Source: Hanleya hanleyi (taxonomy: Eukaryota; Mollusca; Polyplacophora; Lepidopleurida; Hanleyidae). From it: a stretch of 64,000 nucleotides of DNA. The notes under the pieces are model-generated. The model did no database searches and was not told the origin of the DNA. It saw only the letters and a list, made by a program, of their open reading frames with translations. Numbering within the stretch: position 1 is the first letter of the stretch; every line of letters begins with the position of its first letter. The stretch spans positions 1-64,000 of the forward strand of contig JAVTVY010051528.1 in the NCBI GenBank assembly GCA_036873755.1. The letters are read 5' to 3'. This document shows, piece after piece, positions 49,690 to 63,336 of this stretch. A program made the translations under genes and the position numbers.

Positions 49690-50186
49690 TGTTTGACCAA
49701 TCCTTAGCTCAGGGAGAACAAACCCCCAAGTGCATTTTGTTCACGCGGGCTGAAGGCGGGGAATTATATGGTTCTTCTGGTGGACGGTTTGTCCATTTAT
49801 GGACATCGTACATAGGCCTATTGCTCAAGTTGCTAGTTGCAAATATTTTCGGCACTTGTGGGAGGGATGATGGATTCCCGGCCTCGGCTATGTTGTTTGT
49901 TTCTTCATACATAGGATATTAACGGGGTGGAAAGATGGAAGACTGGATAAGATTTGAAAATTAGTAAATAATGTTATGAGTATTGAGAGAAGAAGAATAA
50001 GTATTTGAGTGTTAGATGTATATTACACAAATGTGTGTGTGTGTATGTGCTATGGTCAGTCTATTTAGCCTCCAGGTTTCCCCCCAACAGTTATACTGCC
50101 AGAAAGACATCCCCAGTGCGGACGAAATGATAACTCTACCTCTTTTGATTTGAAGAGACCGAAGAGACTGGCGGTTGGTGTGAGAC

Positions 50187-50423
50187 TTATGTGAAGAAGA
50201 TACGTGAGTGTTTTTGAGATCCATCGAGGATTTGTACAAACTTCTTGCCCACTCTCTCACCCCATGACTTGACTTCTGTCAGTCTCATTTTGCTCTGACA
50301 ACCTTCGTCTCCGGGTTTCACCCCAATACGTATACTGTCAGACAGAATGTAGACTGATAGAGGACACTTAGGATAGGTGCAGATCTGGCAAGAACAGTCG
50401 AATGACGCCTTCCAAAAGGACAT
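50187..50423 (-). pseudogene. Unidentified cysteine-containing frame, copy A
   Basis: 78 codons read CSCQICTYPKCPLSVY, then IGVKPGDEGCQSKMRLTEV and FVQILDGSQKH. Related frames occur at 54226-54639 and 58407-58820. I do not recognise the family. It could be a transposon gene fragment or a host exon duplicated with the unit. Confidence 0.4.
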
Positions 50424-52034
50424 TAATGCTCAAAGACCCCAGCCCTGATTGATGGATTGTCAATCTATGGAATCTGAACTTTTCAAATATGGAAACCATA
50501 AATCTATTGCCCGTTAAGAAATAGTAAAATCTGACGAGCAAAAACTCAGCACAACGCCGGAATTTCTCCTGCTGAGCTCTGCTGATGACGTCACATGTGT
50601 AAGACTTCAGCAGTCAGCTAGCGGTCAGCTACAGTCGCTTGGATAGCAGTGGGTGTCTTCGTCGATGTTGTTGTTGTTGTTATGATTATATATAAAAAAA
50701 AATCAAAAATATTATCATTTCCCACCTTTTCATACACCACAATGACAGTGGATGTCATAAAATACCTTCTATACGACCTTCATCGATCGACATATCCGTA
50801 TTCTACTAGATCGCCATCTAAATGACAAGTGGACTGTTTTATGCTTTCATGATTATATGCTGTAACATTCATGACCAAGATTATCTGTAAACAAGACATT
50901 TATACGCATATATTATTTGTATCATTTTAGGGTTTTATCTATACGCTGATGAATAAACCGGCTGCATCGCAATCAACCCCAGTTGTCCTTTCCATCATTT
51001 GGGTGAGTGTTACATTCATTTATTTTATCCCAAAAACAAAACGAAAATATAGCAACGAGTTGCAATTCTCGGGTTGCAAGCGCCATCACAGCCAATGAGA
51101 ACAGCATTATTTCAGATGTGTTAAATTGATGTGCCAAGTTTCGAGACAATCGGTCCAGTGATTCCAGAGGAGAAGATCTTGGAAGGTTTTAGGCAACTCC
51201 AAGCTGGCCGCCAAAGCATCCGACCAATCAGCTTCTTCTTTGGATATTCATTAGATCTCAACCACCACGAATCCACCATATTCAGCATCGGCGTGTCCTG
51301 TTACATACATTTACGAGGGAGAATAGCTGTACAATATAATGCAACAAACTGCAAGGCTGTACCTCCTGTAGTTCCAGAGTTATCGCTTGTACAAGATGTA
51401 TTCCGTTTCTGACAAAATTCAAGATGGCGGCCAAACCACGTGACCTAGGAGCAAAAGTTTTGCATATTCTTGATCGCCATATCGAAGTGCATATATGCAG
51501 TCATTTTCCCCATCCAAATCCGTTATTTGAAAATCCGACAATTTTGACTGGTCAATGGCGTTCATTTTATTTTATGGAGCAACTTTTCAAATAGAAATCT
51601 GAGATAGCTCGATCCATCAATCATGTATGCCAAGTTTCGTGTCAATCGGCCCAGCGGTTCCAGAGAAGAAGATCTTGAAAAGTTTTAGGGCAATTCCAAG
51701 ATGACCGCCAAAGCATCTGACCAATCAGCTTCTTCTTTGGGTATTCATTAGATCTAATAGGCTCAACCACCGCGATTCCATCATATTCAGCATCGGCTTG
51801 TCCTATAACATACATATAGTCACTTCCGCTATCGAAATCCGTTACATGAAAATCCGATAATTGACAAATTTGCGTGAATTACGAGAGAGAATAGAGGAAA
51901 AACTATTGAAGGTAGGTGGAAACGGTTGACATACTTCCGAAAGAGCTGCTCCTGGACAATATAATGCAACAAACTGCAAGGCTGTACCTCGAGGCAATCG
52001 GTCCAGTGGTTCCAGAGGAGAAGATCTTTCACAT

Positions 52035-53705
52035 ATCCTTCATTGCGTCATTTACATGAATATAGCGGTTATCCACAGCAAGAAGGTCGTCTATATAGCG
52101 TTTGGTGAATGAGAAGGAACGGGCTTCGAAATTGTCTATTTTTCAAAGCGTCTGCATATAGTCGTATTCAAAAGGGGTGGACAATTAGTACCCATTTGAA
52201 TACCGATATGCTGTTAATACATTGTATTGGAAATTTCTCATAGAGATTATTAATAAGAAATTCAAGCAATTCTGTAAACGAAGAAATATCCCCTGGATGA
52301 TATCCCTTGCATGTGGTGGAGCTAAAGAATGCTTTATGGCTTCGACATTAATATATCTACGATCAGTTTTTTTTAACACAGGCACCATTACTAGACGGTC
52401 AATAAGGTCCTGATGAGGCATTGTAGTACAGAGGGTCGAGAAATACCATATTGATACATATCTGTAGGGTATTTATCCTTTCGCTTCAAGTTTTTCTGTA
52501 ATACATTTTGAGTTTTTCAATATCCACGCGCATTCAATGCCAGAGTTCTTAGAAATAGTGGCGCAATAGATTTTTCAGATGCTTTCACCGTCTGAACGGC
52601 CCTCAACTGGGTTGAAGAAGCTGGTGTCTCTTTCGACATATCGTTATGAGTGGTTGGAAGCCAATTCCCTGATAATTTTTTTTGTGATTGTTATTTAAAT
52701 CTTCCAGAGTAAATGCTGTTTGGGGGTAAGTAGACGTATTCGGTGATGGTGTGCTTATACTTTTTTTCTTAACCAGCACCTGATAATAGTAATATTCACA
52801 TATAAATATTACATGGCAGTGTGATTAACGTCACAGGACCTACGAAGTAGGGTAGGCATTAGGACTGCGAAGCGCACTGAGCTCTTGGAAATCCCCTCGC
52901 TCCAAGTTGAAATCCTGCCTATAATAAGATGGGCATGGCCCAAATCAGAATCACCAGAGACCTTCATCAAAAATAACCAGAAATTTTCATCAAAAGTAGT
53001 TCAGCTCAGAACTTGCTGCTAACAGTCCCCTAATGCACCTTCATGCAAAAAAATCAGGGTTCTACTGTCAGCGGTTCTCTTATTTTGCCGACGAAGTGAT
53101 TCGGATGGCCCCACTGACTACCGGATAATTTGCAGATGGTAGCCTACTTCGTAGGAATATTATGAAGAGGTTTGTCTGCTGGGACTACGACGAATTTACT
53201 CTGAAAATTTGCTAGAAATTCTTGGGAACTGAGGTTTCTCATTGGAGAAGGGTACAACTCTCAATATGGCGGATTGTTTAAACGACCTTGTTCTTGGTGA
53301 GGTCCAGCCAGTCAGCGAGTGATGTAGGTTCAACTTTTGCTCGCTTTGACCACGCAATAACATAGTCTTCCAGTGCAGTTTCTGATCCGCCTTCAGTTAT
53401 ATTTTTCTCGGCTCTCTATATTTAGGTCCATTCAACGGGAATGCTTTTAGGTCTCTATCACTCACGTTATCACAGTTACCCGACACAACATGTTTGCATG
53501 GTGCATAGATAAAGTTCAACGGTTCACAATCACAAATACAGCCCCCAGACTGACATGCATAAGTTCCAGCCAAACTCCTTGACAGCATTAGAGTAATTGA
53601 ACATGTTGGTGTTTATAGCATAGTTATATGAAATCCAAGGAGGTTCTGTGAACTTAAAATAGTTTGGTACAATGCTGCGTACCCATGGATCATTTAGGAT
53701 TTTTC
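52035..53705 (-). pseudogene. Penelope-like-type reverse transcriptase, decayed, copy A
   Basis: Broken frames on the minus strand read in order: LNGPKYREPRKI, ALEDYVIAWSKRAKVEPTSL, an internal deleted region, WILKNSKCITEKL, TMPHQDLIDRLVMV, then the RT core with MGTNCPPLL and KRYIDDLLAVDN (YIDD near 52095). Several stops and frameshifts occur. The order and phrases match RTs that I associate with Penelope-like elements. The distal domains are missing. Confidence 0.6.
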
Positions 53706-54181
53706 GTTCGGCAAATATTGCCCGTTTCGCACTTTCCCAACAACTACATCTGGAGATTGGTTTTGCGCCGAAGTCTTGTTTCCACGAAGAAGGCCCCAAT
53801 CCGAGTTATGTTTGACCAGTCCTTAGCTTAGGGAAAACTAACCTCCAAGTGCACTTTGTTCACGCGGGCTGAAGGCGGGAAATCCACAATCTCCCGGATA
53901 TATGACAGAATTATATGGTTCTTCTAATGGACGGTTTGTCCATTGATAGACATCGTATATAGGCCTATTGCTCAAGGTGCTAGTGGCAAATATTTTCGGC
54001 ACTTGTGGGAGGGATGATGCATTCCCGGCCCTCGGCTATGTTGTTTGTTTCTTCATACATAGGATATTAACGGGGTGGAAAGATGGAAGACTAGATAAGA
54101 TTTGAAAATTAATAAATAATGTGATGACTATTGGGAGAAGAATGAGTATTTGAGTGTTAGATGTACATGTATATTACACAA

Positions 54182-54216
<35 letters not shown>

Positions 54217-54225
54217 ATAGTCGGT

Positions 54226-54639
54226 CTATTTAGTTGCCACACAGCCTCCAAGTTTCACCCCAATACTTATACTGTCAGTGTAGACCAATAGAGGACATTT
54301 AGGTTGGGTGCACATCCCCAGTGCGAACGAAATGATAGCTCGACCTCTTTTGATTTGAAGGGACCGGAGAGAGTGATGGTTGGTGTGAGACTTATGTAAT
54401 ACCGGGGTGGAGGAGATACATGGGTGTTTTTGAGATCCATCGAGGATTTGTACGAACTTCGTGTCCACTCTCCCTCCCCATGACTTGACTCCTGTCTGTC
54501 TCGTTTTGCTCTGACAACCTTCGTCTTCAGGTTTCACCCCAATACTTATTATGTCAAACAGAATGTATACTGATAGGGGGCAATCAGGATATGTGTAGTT
54601 CTCGCAAGAACACTCGATTGACGCCTTACAAAAGGGCAT
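54226..54639 (-). pseudogene. Unidentified cysteine-containing frame, copy B
   Basis: 137 codons contain CSCENYTYPDCPLSVY and IGVKPEDEGCQSKTRQTGV, with a second partial repeat of the CTQPKCPLLVY pattern near the end. So the frame itself includes a duplicated cysteine motif. Identical to the frame at 58407-58820. Confidence 0.4.
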
Positions 54640-56148
54640 TAGTGCTCAAAGACCCCCGCCCTGATTGATGGATTGTCAGTCTATGGAATCTGAACTTTTC
54701 AAATATGTAAGCCATAAATCTATTGCCCGTTAAAAAATAGTAAAATCTGACGAGTAAAAACTCAGCACAACGCTGGAATTTCTCCTGCTGAGCTCTGCTG
54801 ATGACGTCACATGTGTAAGACATTCAGCAGTCAGCTAGCGGTCAGCCACAGTCGCTTGGGTAGCAGTGGGTGTCTTCGTCGATGTTGTTGTTGTGATTAT
54901 ATAAAAACAAATTCAAGAATATAATTTTTTCCCACCCTTTCATACACCACAATGACAGTGGATGTCATAAAAATACCTTCTATACGACCTTCATCGATCG
55001 ACATATCCCTATTCTACTAGATCTCCATCTAAATGACAAGTGGACTGTTTTATGCTTTCATGATTATATGCTGTAATATTCATGACCAAGATTATCTGTA
55101 AACAAGACATTTATACGAATTTACTGTTTGTATCATTTTAGGGTGTTATCTATACGCTGATGAATAAACCGTCTATATCGCAATCAACTCCAGTTGTCCT
55201 TTCTATCATTTGGACGAGTGTTACACTCATCTATTTTATCACAAAAAACAAAACGAAAATATAGCAACGAGTTGCAATCCTCGGGTTGCAAGCGCCATCA
55301 CAGCCAATGAGAAACAGCTTTAGTTCAGATTTGTTCAATTTGCGAGGCAATCGGTCCAGTGGTTCCAGAGGGGAAGATCTTAGAAGGTTTTAGGGCAAAT
55401 CCAAAGCATCTGACCAATCAGCTTCTTCTTTGGGTATCCATTAGATCTAATGGGCTCATCCACCACGAATCCACCATATTCAGCATCGGCTTGTCCTGTA
55501 ACATACATTTACGAGGGAGAATAGCTGGAAAACTACTTAAGCTAGGTGGAAACGTGACCTAGGAGCAATTTTTTTGCATATTCTTGATCGCCATATCGCA
55601 ATGCATATATGCAGTCACTTTTCCCATCCAAATCCGTTATTTGAAAATCCGACAAATTTGATTGGTCAATGGCGGCCATTTTATTTTACGGAGCAACTTT
55701 TCAAATAGAGACCTGAGAGACCTCGATCCGTCAGTCATGTATGTCAAGTTTCGAGTCAATCGGCCCGGCGGTTCCAGAGAAGGAGATCTTGAAAGGTTTT
55801 AAGGTAATTCCAAGATGACCGCCAAAGCATCTGACCAATCAGCTTCTTCTTTGGGTATTCATTAGATCTAATAGGCTCAACCACCACGAATCCGCCATAT
55901 TCAGCATCGGCGTGTCCTATAACATACATATAGTCACTTCCGCTATCGAAATCCGTTACATGAAAATCCGATAATTGACAAATTTGCGTGAATTACGAGA
56001 GAGAATAGAGCAAAAACTATTGAAGGTAGGTGGAAACGGTTGACATACTTCCGAAAGAGCTGCTCCTGGACAATATAATGCAACAAACTGCAAGGCTGTA
56101 CCTCGAGGCAATCGGTCCAGTGGTTCCAGAGGAGAAGATCTTTCACAT

Positions 56149-57888
56149 ATCCTTCATTGCGTCATTTACATGAATATAGCGATTATCCACAGCAAGAAGG
56201 TCGTCTATATAGCGTTTGGTGAATGAGAAGGAACGGGCTTCGAAATTGTCTATTTTGCAAAGCGTCTGCATATAGTCGTATTCAAAAGGGGTGGACAATT
56301 AGTACCCATTTGAATACCGATATGCTGTTAATACATTGTATTGGAAATTTCACATAGAGATTATTAATAAGAAATTCAAGCAATTCTGTAAACGAAGAAA
56401 CATCCCCTGGATGATATCCCTTGCATGTGGTGGAGCTAAAGAATGCTTTATGGCTTCGACATTAATATATCTACGATCAGTTTTTTTTAACACAGGCACC
56501 ATTACTAGACGGTCAATAAGGTCCTGATGAGGCATTGTAGTACAGAGGGTCGAGAAATACCATATTGATACATATCTGTAGGGTATTTATCCTTTCGCTT
56601 CAAGTTTTTCTGCAATACATTTTGAGATTTTCAATATCCACGCGCATTCAATGCCAGAGTTCTTAGAAATAGTGGCGCAATAAATTTTTCAGATGCTTTC
56701 ACCGTTTGAACGGCCCTCAACTGGGTTGAAGAAGCTGGTGGTGTAACTTTCAGAATCAGCTATGAATCTGGCTTTGTATGGTGATTCATGCATTTTATGA
56801 GTCCAAGTCTCTTTCGACATATCGTTATGAGTGGTTGGAAGCCAATTCCCTGATAATTTTTTTTGTGATTGTTATTTAAATCTTCCAGAGTAAATGCTGT
56901 TTGGGGGTAAGTAGACGTATTCGGTGATGGTGTGCTTATACTTTTTTTCTTAACCAGCACCTGATAATAGTAATATTTACATATAAATATTACATGGCAG
57001 TGTGATTAACGTCACAGGACCTACGAAGTAGGGTAGGCATTAGGACTGCGAAGCGCACTGAGCTCTTGGAAATCCCCTCGCTCCAAGTTGAAATCCTGCC
57101 TATAATAAGATGGGCATGGCCCAAATCAGAATCACCAGAGACCTTCATCAAAAATAACCAGAAATTTTCATCAAAAGTAGTTCAGCTCAGAACTTGCTGC
57201 TAACAGTCCCCTAATGCACCTTCATGCAAAAAAATCAGGGTTCTACTGTCAGCGGTTCTCTTATTTTGCCGACGAAGTGATTCGGATGGCCCCACTGACT
57301 ACCGGATAATTTGCAGATGGTAGCCTACTTCGTAGGAATATTATGAAGAGGTTTGTCTGCTGGGACTACGACGAATTTACTCTGAAAATTTGCTAGAAAT
57401 TCTTGGGAACTGAGGTTTCTCATTGGAGAAGGGTACAACTCTCAATATGGCGGATTGTTTAAACGACCTTGTTCTTGGTGAGGTCCAGCCAGTCAGCGAG
57501 TGATGTAGGTTCAACTTTTGCTCGCTTTGACCACGCAATAACATAGTCTTCCAGTGCAGTTTCTGATCCGCCTTCAGTTATATTTTTCTCGGCTCTCTAT
57601 ATTTAGGTCCATTCAACGGGAATGCTTTTAGGTCTCTATCACCCACGTTATCACAGTTACCCGACACAACATGTTTGCATGGTGCATAGATAAAGTTCAA
57701 CGGTTCACAATCACAAATACAGCCCCCAGACTGACATGCATAAGTTCCAGCCAAACTCCTTGACAGCATTAGAGTAATTGAACATGTTGGTGTTTATAGC
57801 ATAGTTATATGAAATCCAAGGAGGTTCTGTGAACTTAAAATAGTTTGGTACAATGCTGCGTACCCATGGATCATTTAGGATTTTTCGT
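56149..57888 (-). pseudogene. Penelope-like-type reverse transcriptase, decayed, copy B
   Basis: Same order as copy A, but it keeps the segment GIGFQPLITICRKRLGLIKC (near 56850) that A partly lost. Stops and frame changes separate the pieces. YIDD lies near 56209. Confidence 0.6.
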
Positions 57889-58362
57889 TCGGCAAATATT
57901 GCCCGTTTCGCACTTTCCCAACAACTACATCTGGAGATTGGTTTTGCGCCGAAGTCTTGTTTCCACGAAGAAGGCCCCAATCCGAGTTATGTTTGACCAG
58001 TCCTTAGCTTAGGGAAAACTAACCTCCAAGTGCACTTTGTTCACGCGGGCTGAAGGCGGGAAATCCACAATCTCCCGGATATATGACAGAATTATATGGT
58101 TCTTCTAATGGACGGTTTGTCCATTGATAGACATCGTATATAGGCCTATTGCTCAAGGTGCTAGTGGCAAATATTTTCGGCACTTGTGGGAGGGATGATG
58201 CATTCCCGGCCCTCGGCTATGTTGTTTGTTTCTTCATACATAGGATATTAACGGGGTGGAAAGATGGAAGACTAGATAAGATTTGAAAATTAATAAATAA
58301 TGTGATGACTATTGGGAGAAGAATGAGTATTTGAGTGTTAGATGTACATGTATATTACACAA

Positions 58363-58397
<35 letters not shown>

Positions 58398-61300
58398 ATA
58401 GTCGGTCTATTTAGTTGCCACACAGCCTCCAAGTTTCACCCCAATACTTATACTGTCAGTGTAGACCAATAGAGGACATTTAGGTTGGGTGCACATCCCC
58501 AGTGCGAACGAAATGATAGCTCGACCTCTTTTGATTTGAAGGGACCGGAGAGAGTGATGGTTGGTGTGAGACTTATGTAATACCGGGGTGGAGGAGATAC
58601 ATGGGTGTTTTTGAGATCCATCGAGGATTTGTACGAACTTCGTGTCCACTCTCCCTCCCCATGACTTGACTCCTGTCTGTCTCGTTTTGCTCTGACAACC
58701 TTCGTCTTCAGGTTTCACCCCAATACTTATTATGTCAAACAGAATGTATACTGATAGGGGGCAATCAGGATATGTGTAGTTCTCGCAAGAACACTCGATT
58801 GACGCCTTACAAAAGGGCATTAGTGCTCAAAGACCCCCGCCCTGATTGATGGATTGTCAGTCTATGGAATCTGAACTTTTCAAATATGTAAGCCATAAAT
58901 CTATTGCCCGTTAAAAAATAGTAAAATCTGACGAGTAAAAACTCAGCACAACGCTGGAATTTCTCCTGCTGAGCTCTGCTGATGACGTCACATGTGTAAG
59001 ACATTCAGCAGTCAGCTAGCGGTCAGCCACAGTCGCTTGGGTAGCAGTGGGTGTCTTCGTCGATGTTGTTGTTGTGATTATATAAAAAAGAATTCAAGAA
59101 TATAATTTTTTCCCACCCTTTCATACACCACAATGACAGTGGATGTCATAAAAATACCTTCTATACGACCTTCATCGATCGACATATCCCTATTCTACTA
59201 GATCTCCATCTAAATGACAAGTGGACTGTTTTATGCTTTCATGATTATATGCTGTAATATTCATGACCAAGATTATCTGTAAACAAGACATTTATACGAA
59301 TTTACTGTTTGTATCATTTTAGGGTGTTATCTATACGCTGATGAATAAACCGTCTATATCGCAATCAACTCCAGTTGTCCTTTCTATCATTTGGACGAGT
59401 GTTACACTCATCTATTTTATCACAAAAAAAACAAACGAAAATATAGCAACGAGTTGCAATCCTCGGGTTGCAAGCGCCATCACAGCCAATGAGAAACAGC
59501 TTTAGTTCAGATTTGTTCAATTTGCGAGGCAATCGGTCCAGTGGTTCCAGAGGGGAAGATCTTAGAAGGTTTTAGGGCAAATCCAAAGCATCTGACCAAT
59601 CAGCTTCTTCTTTGGGTATCCATTAGATCTAATGGGCTCATCCACCACGAATCCACCATATTCAGCATCGGCTTGTCCTGTAACATACATTTACGAGGGA
59701 GAATAGCTGGAAAACTACTTAAGCTAGGTGGAAACGTGACCTAGGAGCAATTTTTTTGCATATTCTTGATCGCCATATCGCAATGCATATATGCAGTCAC
59801 TTTTCCCATCCAAATCCGTTATTTGAAAATCCGACAAATTTGATTGGTCAATGGCGGCCATTTTATTTTACGGAGCAACTTTTCAAATAGAGACCTGAGA
59901 GACCTCGATCCGTCAGTCATGTATGTCAAGTTTCGAGTCAATCGGCCCGGCGGTTCCAGAGAAGGAGATCTTGAAAGGTTTTAAGGTAATTCCAAGATGA
60001 CCGCCAAAGCATCTGACCAATCAGCTTCTTCTTTGGGTATTCATTAGATCTAATAGGCTCAACCACCACGAATCCGCCATATTCAGCATCGGCGTGTCCT
60101 ATAACATACATATAGTCACTTCCGCTATCGAAATCCGTTACATGAAAATCCGATAATTGACAAATTTGCGTGAATTACGAGAGAGAATAGAGCAAAAACT
60201 ATTGAAGGTAGGTGGAAACGGTTCACATACTTCCGAAAGAGCTGCTCCTGGACAATATAATGCAACAAACTGCAAGGCTGTACCTCGAGGCAATCGGTCC
60301 AGTGGTTCCAGAGGAGAAGATCTTTCACATATCCTTCACTGCGTCATTTACATGAATATAGCGATTATCCACAGCAAGAAGGTCGTCTATATAGCGTTTG
60401 GTGAATGAGAAGGAACGGGCTTCGAAATTGTCTATTTTGCAAAGCGTCTGCATATAGTCGTATTCAAAAGGGGTGGACAATTAGTACCCATTTGAATACC
60501 GATATGCTGTTAATACATTGTATTGGAAATTTCACATAGAGATTATTAATAAGAAATTCAAGCAATTCTGTAAACGAAGAAACATCCCCTGGATGATATC
60601 CCTTGCATGTGGTGGAGCTAAAGAATGCTTTATGGCTTCGACATTAATATATCTACGATCAGTTTTTTTTAACACAGGCACCATTACTAGACGGTCAATA
60701 AGGTCCTGATGAGGCATTGTAGTACAGAGGGTCGAGAAATACCATATTGATACATATCTGTAGGGTATTTATCCTTTCGCTTCAAGTTTTTCTGCAATAC
60801 ATTTTGAGATTTTCAATATCCACGCGCATTCAATGCCAGAGTTCTTAGAAATAGTGGCGCAATAGATTTTTCAGATGCTTTCACCGTCTGAACGGCCCTC
60901 AACTGGGTTGAAGAAGCTGGTGGTGTAACTTTCAGAATCAGCTATGAATCTGGCTTTGTATGGTGATTCATGCATTTTATGAGTCCAAGTCTCTTTCGAC
61001 ATATCGTTATGAGTGGTTGGAAGCCAATTCCCTGATAATTTTTTTTGTGATTGTTATTTAAATCTTCCAGAGTAAATGCTGTTTGGGGGTAAGTAGACGT
61101 ATTCGGTGATGGTGTGCTTATACTTTTTTTCTTAACCAGCACCTGATAATAGTAATATTTACATATAAATATTACATGGCAGTGTGATTAACGTCACAGG
61201 ACCTACGAAGTAGGGTAGGCATTAGGACTGCGAAGCGCACTGAGCTCTTGGAAATCCCCTCGCTCCAAGTTGAAATTCTGCCTATAATAAGATGGGCACG

Positions 61301-61953
61301 GCCCAAGTCAGAATCACCAGAGATCTTCATCAAAAATAACCAGAAATTTTCACCAAAAGTAGGTCAGCTCAGAACTTGCTGGTAACAGTCCCCTAATGCA
61401 CCTTCATGCAAAAAATCAGGGTTCTACTGTCAACGGTTCTCTTATTTTGCCGACGAAATGATTCGGATGGCCTCACTGACTACCGGACAATTTGCAGAAG
61501 GGTACAACTCTCAATATGGCGGATTGTTTAAACGACCTTGTTCTTGGTGAGGTCCAGCCAGTCAGCGAGTGATGTAGGTTCAACTTTTGCTCGCTTTAAC
61601 TTCGCAATAACATAGTCTTCCAGTGCAGTTTCTGATCCGCCTTGAGTTATATTTTTCTCGGCTCTCTATATTTAGGTCCATTCAACGGGAGTGCTTTTAG
61701 ATCTTTATCACTCACTTTATCACAGTTACCCGACACAACATGTTTGTATGGTGCATAGATAAAGTTCGACGGTTCACAATCACAGCTACAGCCCCCAGAC
61801 ATGCTTAAGTTCCAGTCAAACTCCTTGACAGCATTAGAGTAATTGAACATGTTGGTGTTAATAGCATAGTTATATGAAATCCAAGGAGGTTCTGTGAACT
61901 TAAAATAGTTTGGTACAATGTTGCGTACCCATGGATCATTCAGGATTTTTCGT
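57889..61953. repeat. 4.1-kb tandem repeat, copy C (4065 bp)
   Basis: Nearly identical to B up to about 61260, then more diverged. About 110 bases present in A and B near 53140 and 57320 are missing at 61498. Its right end runs on into unique sequence at 61954 with no junction. Confidence 0.92.
58407..58820 (-). pseudogene. Unidentified cysteine-containing frame, copy C
   Basis: Identical in translation to 54226-54639. No additional information on function. Confidence 0.4.
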
Positions 61954-62057
61954 AAATTGATAATGTGTAGTACTTTATCCAAGTAGTTGAGCTTATCTGT
62001 GGATGTTTCGATATGTTTACAAGGCGATACAATCGAAAATACGCTATATCTTGGCAA
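60331..62057 (-). pseudogene. Penelope-like-type reverse transcriptase, decayed, copy C with longer 5' part
   Basis: As in B, with YIDD near 60391. Here the reading frame upstream of LNGPKYREPRKI is not cut by the tandem junction and extends to 62057 (136 codons open, including YLDKVLHIINLRKILNDPWV). This copy therefore shows what preceded the breakpoint in the ancestral sequence. Confidence 0.6.
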
Positions 62058-62757
62058 TCTTTAGTGATGTGGGTGGTATGATATTTCCTGAAAACACAGA
62101 TCGTTGAGTATCTCTGGCTATCATATTTAAAACTCTTCATAACGCATGCAGGACTGTACCCAAGTTATACAGACCAGACCAGAGCGCTCGAGCAAAGAGA
62201 GACATAACCCAGTTCATTGGATTATCAGCTGGTGATAAGAATTTATTCGGAATCCGCTCAATATACTGCCATTTTGTATTGCATTTTGACTATGGTGAGA
62301 AGATATGATACTCAGGATTTACCTCCATTTTAATTGCATGTAATTCATATGAATAATTTTACACCGGTAATTCACCCATTAATAAATGTTCAAAGATACA
62401 AGCATCAAGGAATATAATTTAAAAATATAACGACTGTACGAGAACGAAAACACGAATTGAATTGGATAGTTTTTCATCCCAGCTCCTGGAACGATATATT
62501 GCCTATACACAGCTCAATTTGAAGTTTTAAAATATAGCATAATTCATCGATAAAACTGTGTCAGTTAATTATAATCCGAGCACAATGAAAAAAAATATTT
62601 TACGAGAATTGCCAATATAAATATTTCAACAAATAAATATAATATGAACGGAATAAATCGAAGAAAAATATCTTTTGTAAATCGATGAAAAAATTCCTGA
62701 ATGAGATATACATCCGGGTAGTTTTGATCGACAATGAGGCCACGAATCAGAGTGAAC
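61954..62757. other. Spacer between the tandem array and the ShK exons
   Basis: AT-rich. A possible minus-strand AATAAA lies near 62240. No coding candidate beyond the pseudogene tail. Confidence 0.4.
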
Positions 62758-62882
62758 CTAACAACCCTTGCAAGATCTTGCACAGTTCTTGGACATGTAG
62801 CTACGCATTCTTTTACAATATCCTTGCTTGGCCCAGCCACCACATCTCGTAGATCTGTCTCGACACTTGGTGGAAGCAACAT
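62758..62882 (-). CDS. Terminal exon encoding an ShK-type domain
   Basis: The acceptor TTTTTTCAG precedes 62882 and the frame ends at a TAG at 62758-62760. It encodes six cysteines spaced C-X6-C-X8-C-X10-C-X3-C-X2-C, with the conserved GGWAKQGYC segment, the signature of ShK (stichodactyla-type) domains. The entry phase matches the exon at 63337-63477. ShK domains occur in secreted enzymes and matrix proteins as well as in toxins, so no toxin activity is implied. Confidence 0.8.
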
Positions 62883-63336
62883 CTGAAAAAATAGGTGAAA
62901 CATAAGGAAAATTGCAATAAGTACTGAACACAGGGCTGCGAAACAATCTCTCAGCAGAACTTGCTTTCAGGGATCTTCCTGACGGTGACTTACATTGCGC
63001 ATGCTCGGAAGTCTATGGCCGTGAAATACATAACTTCATGTTAATTTCATTATCTTAAAAACATGTGTTCGATCCAGCTCAGAATAGATAAACGCCTACA
63101 AACTTCTATCAGTCCGGCAGCCAAATGACGATTCTTGGACAAACCTCACAGTGAAAGTCCCATAATGTGTTTGACTGATTTCGTAGCTAAACACCATATT
63201 CAAAAAGAAAATGAAGAGTGCCCACCTGGCATCCTTGTGCAAGCTCCGTATTATACCTAAATGAGTACAAAACGGGTTCGGGTATCGATCTGTCAAAGGA
63301 AATACGAATTGGTGCGGATAATGTCACAATACTCAC
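62883..63336 (-). other. Intron between the two ShK exons
   Basis: 454 bases bounded by GTGAGTAT and TTTTTTCAG on the minus strand; phase 1. Confidence 0.7.

Larger units (their letters stand above)
49582..53707. repeat. 4.1-kb tandem repeat, copy A
   Basis: It begins at TCGGCAAATATTGCCCG within the right arm of the inverted repeat and ends at GGATTTTTCGT. It is more diverged than copies B and C, and lacks about 70 bases present in them near 52630. Confidence 0.9.
53708..57888. repeat. 4.1-kb tandem repeat, copy B (4181 bp)
   Basis: Direct continuation of copy A after the junction GGATTTTTCGT/TCGGCAAAT. Nearly identical to copy C over most of its length. Confidence 0.93.
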
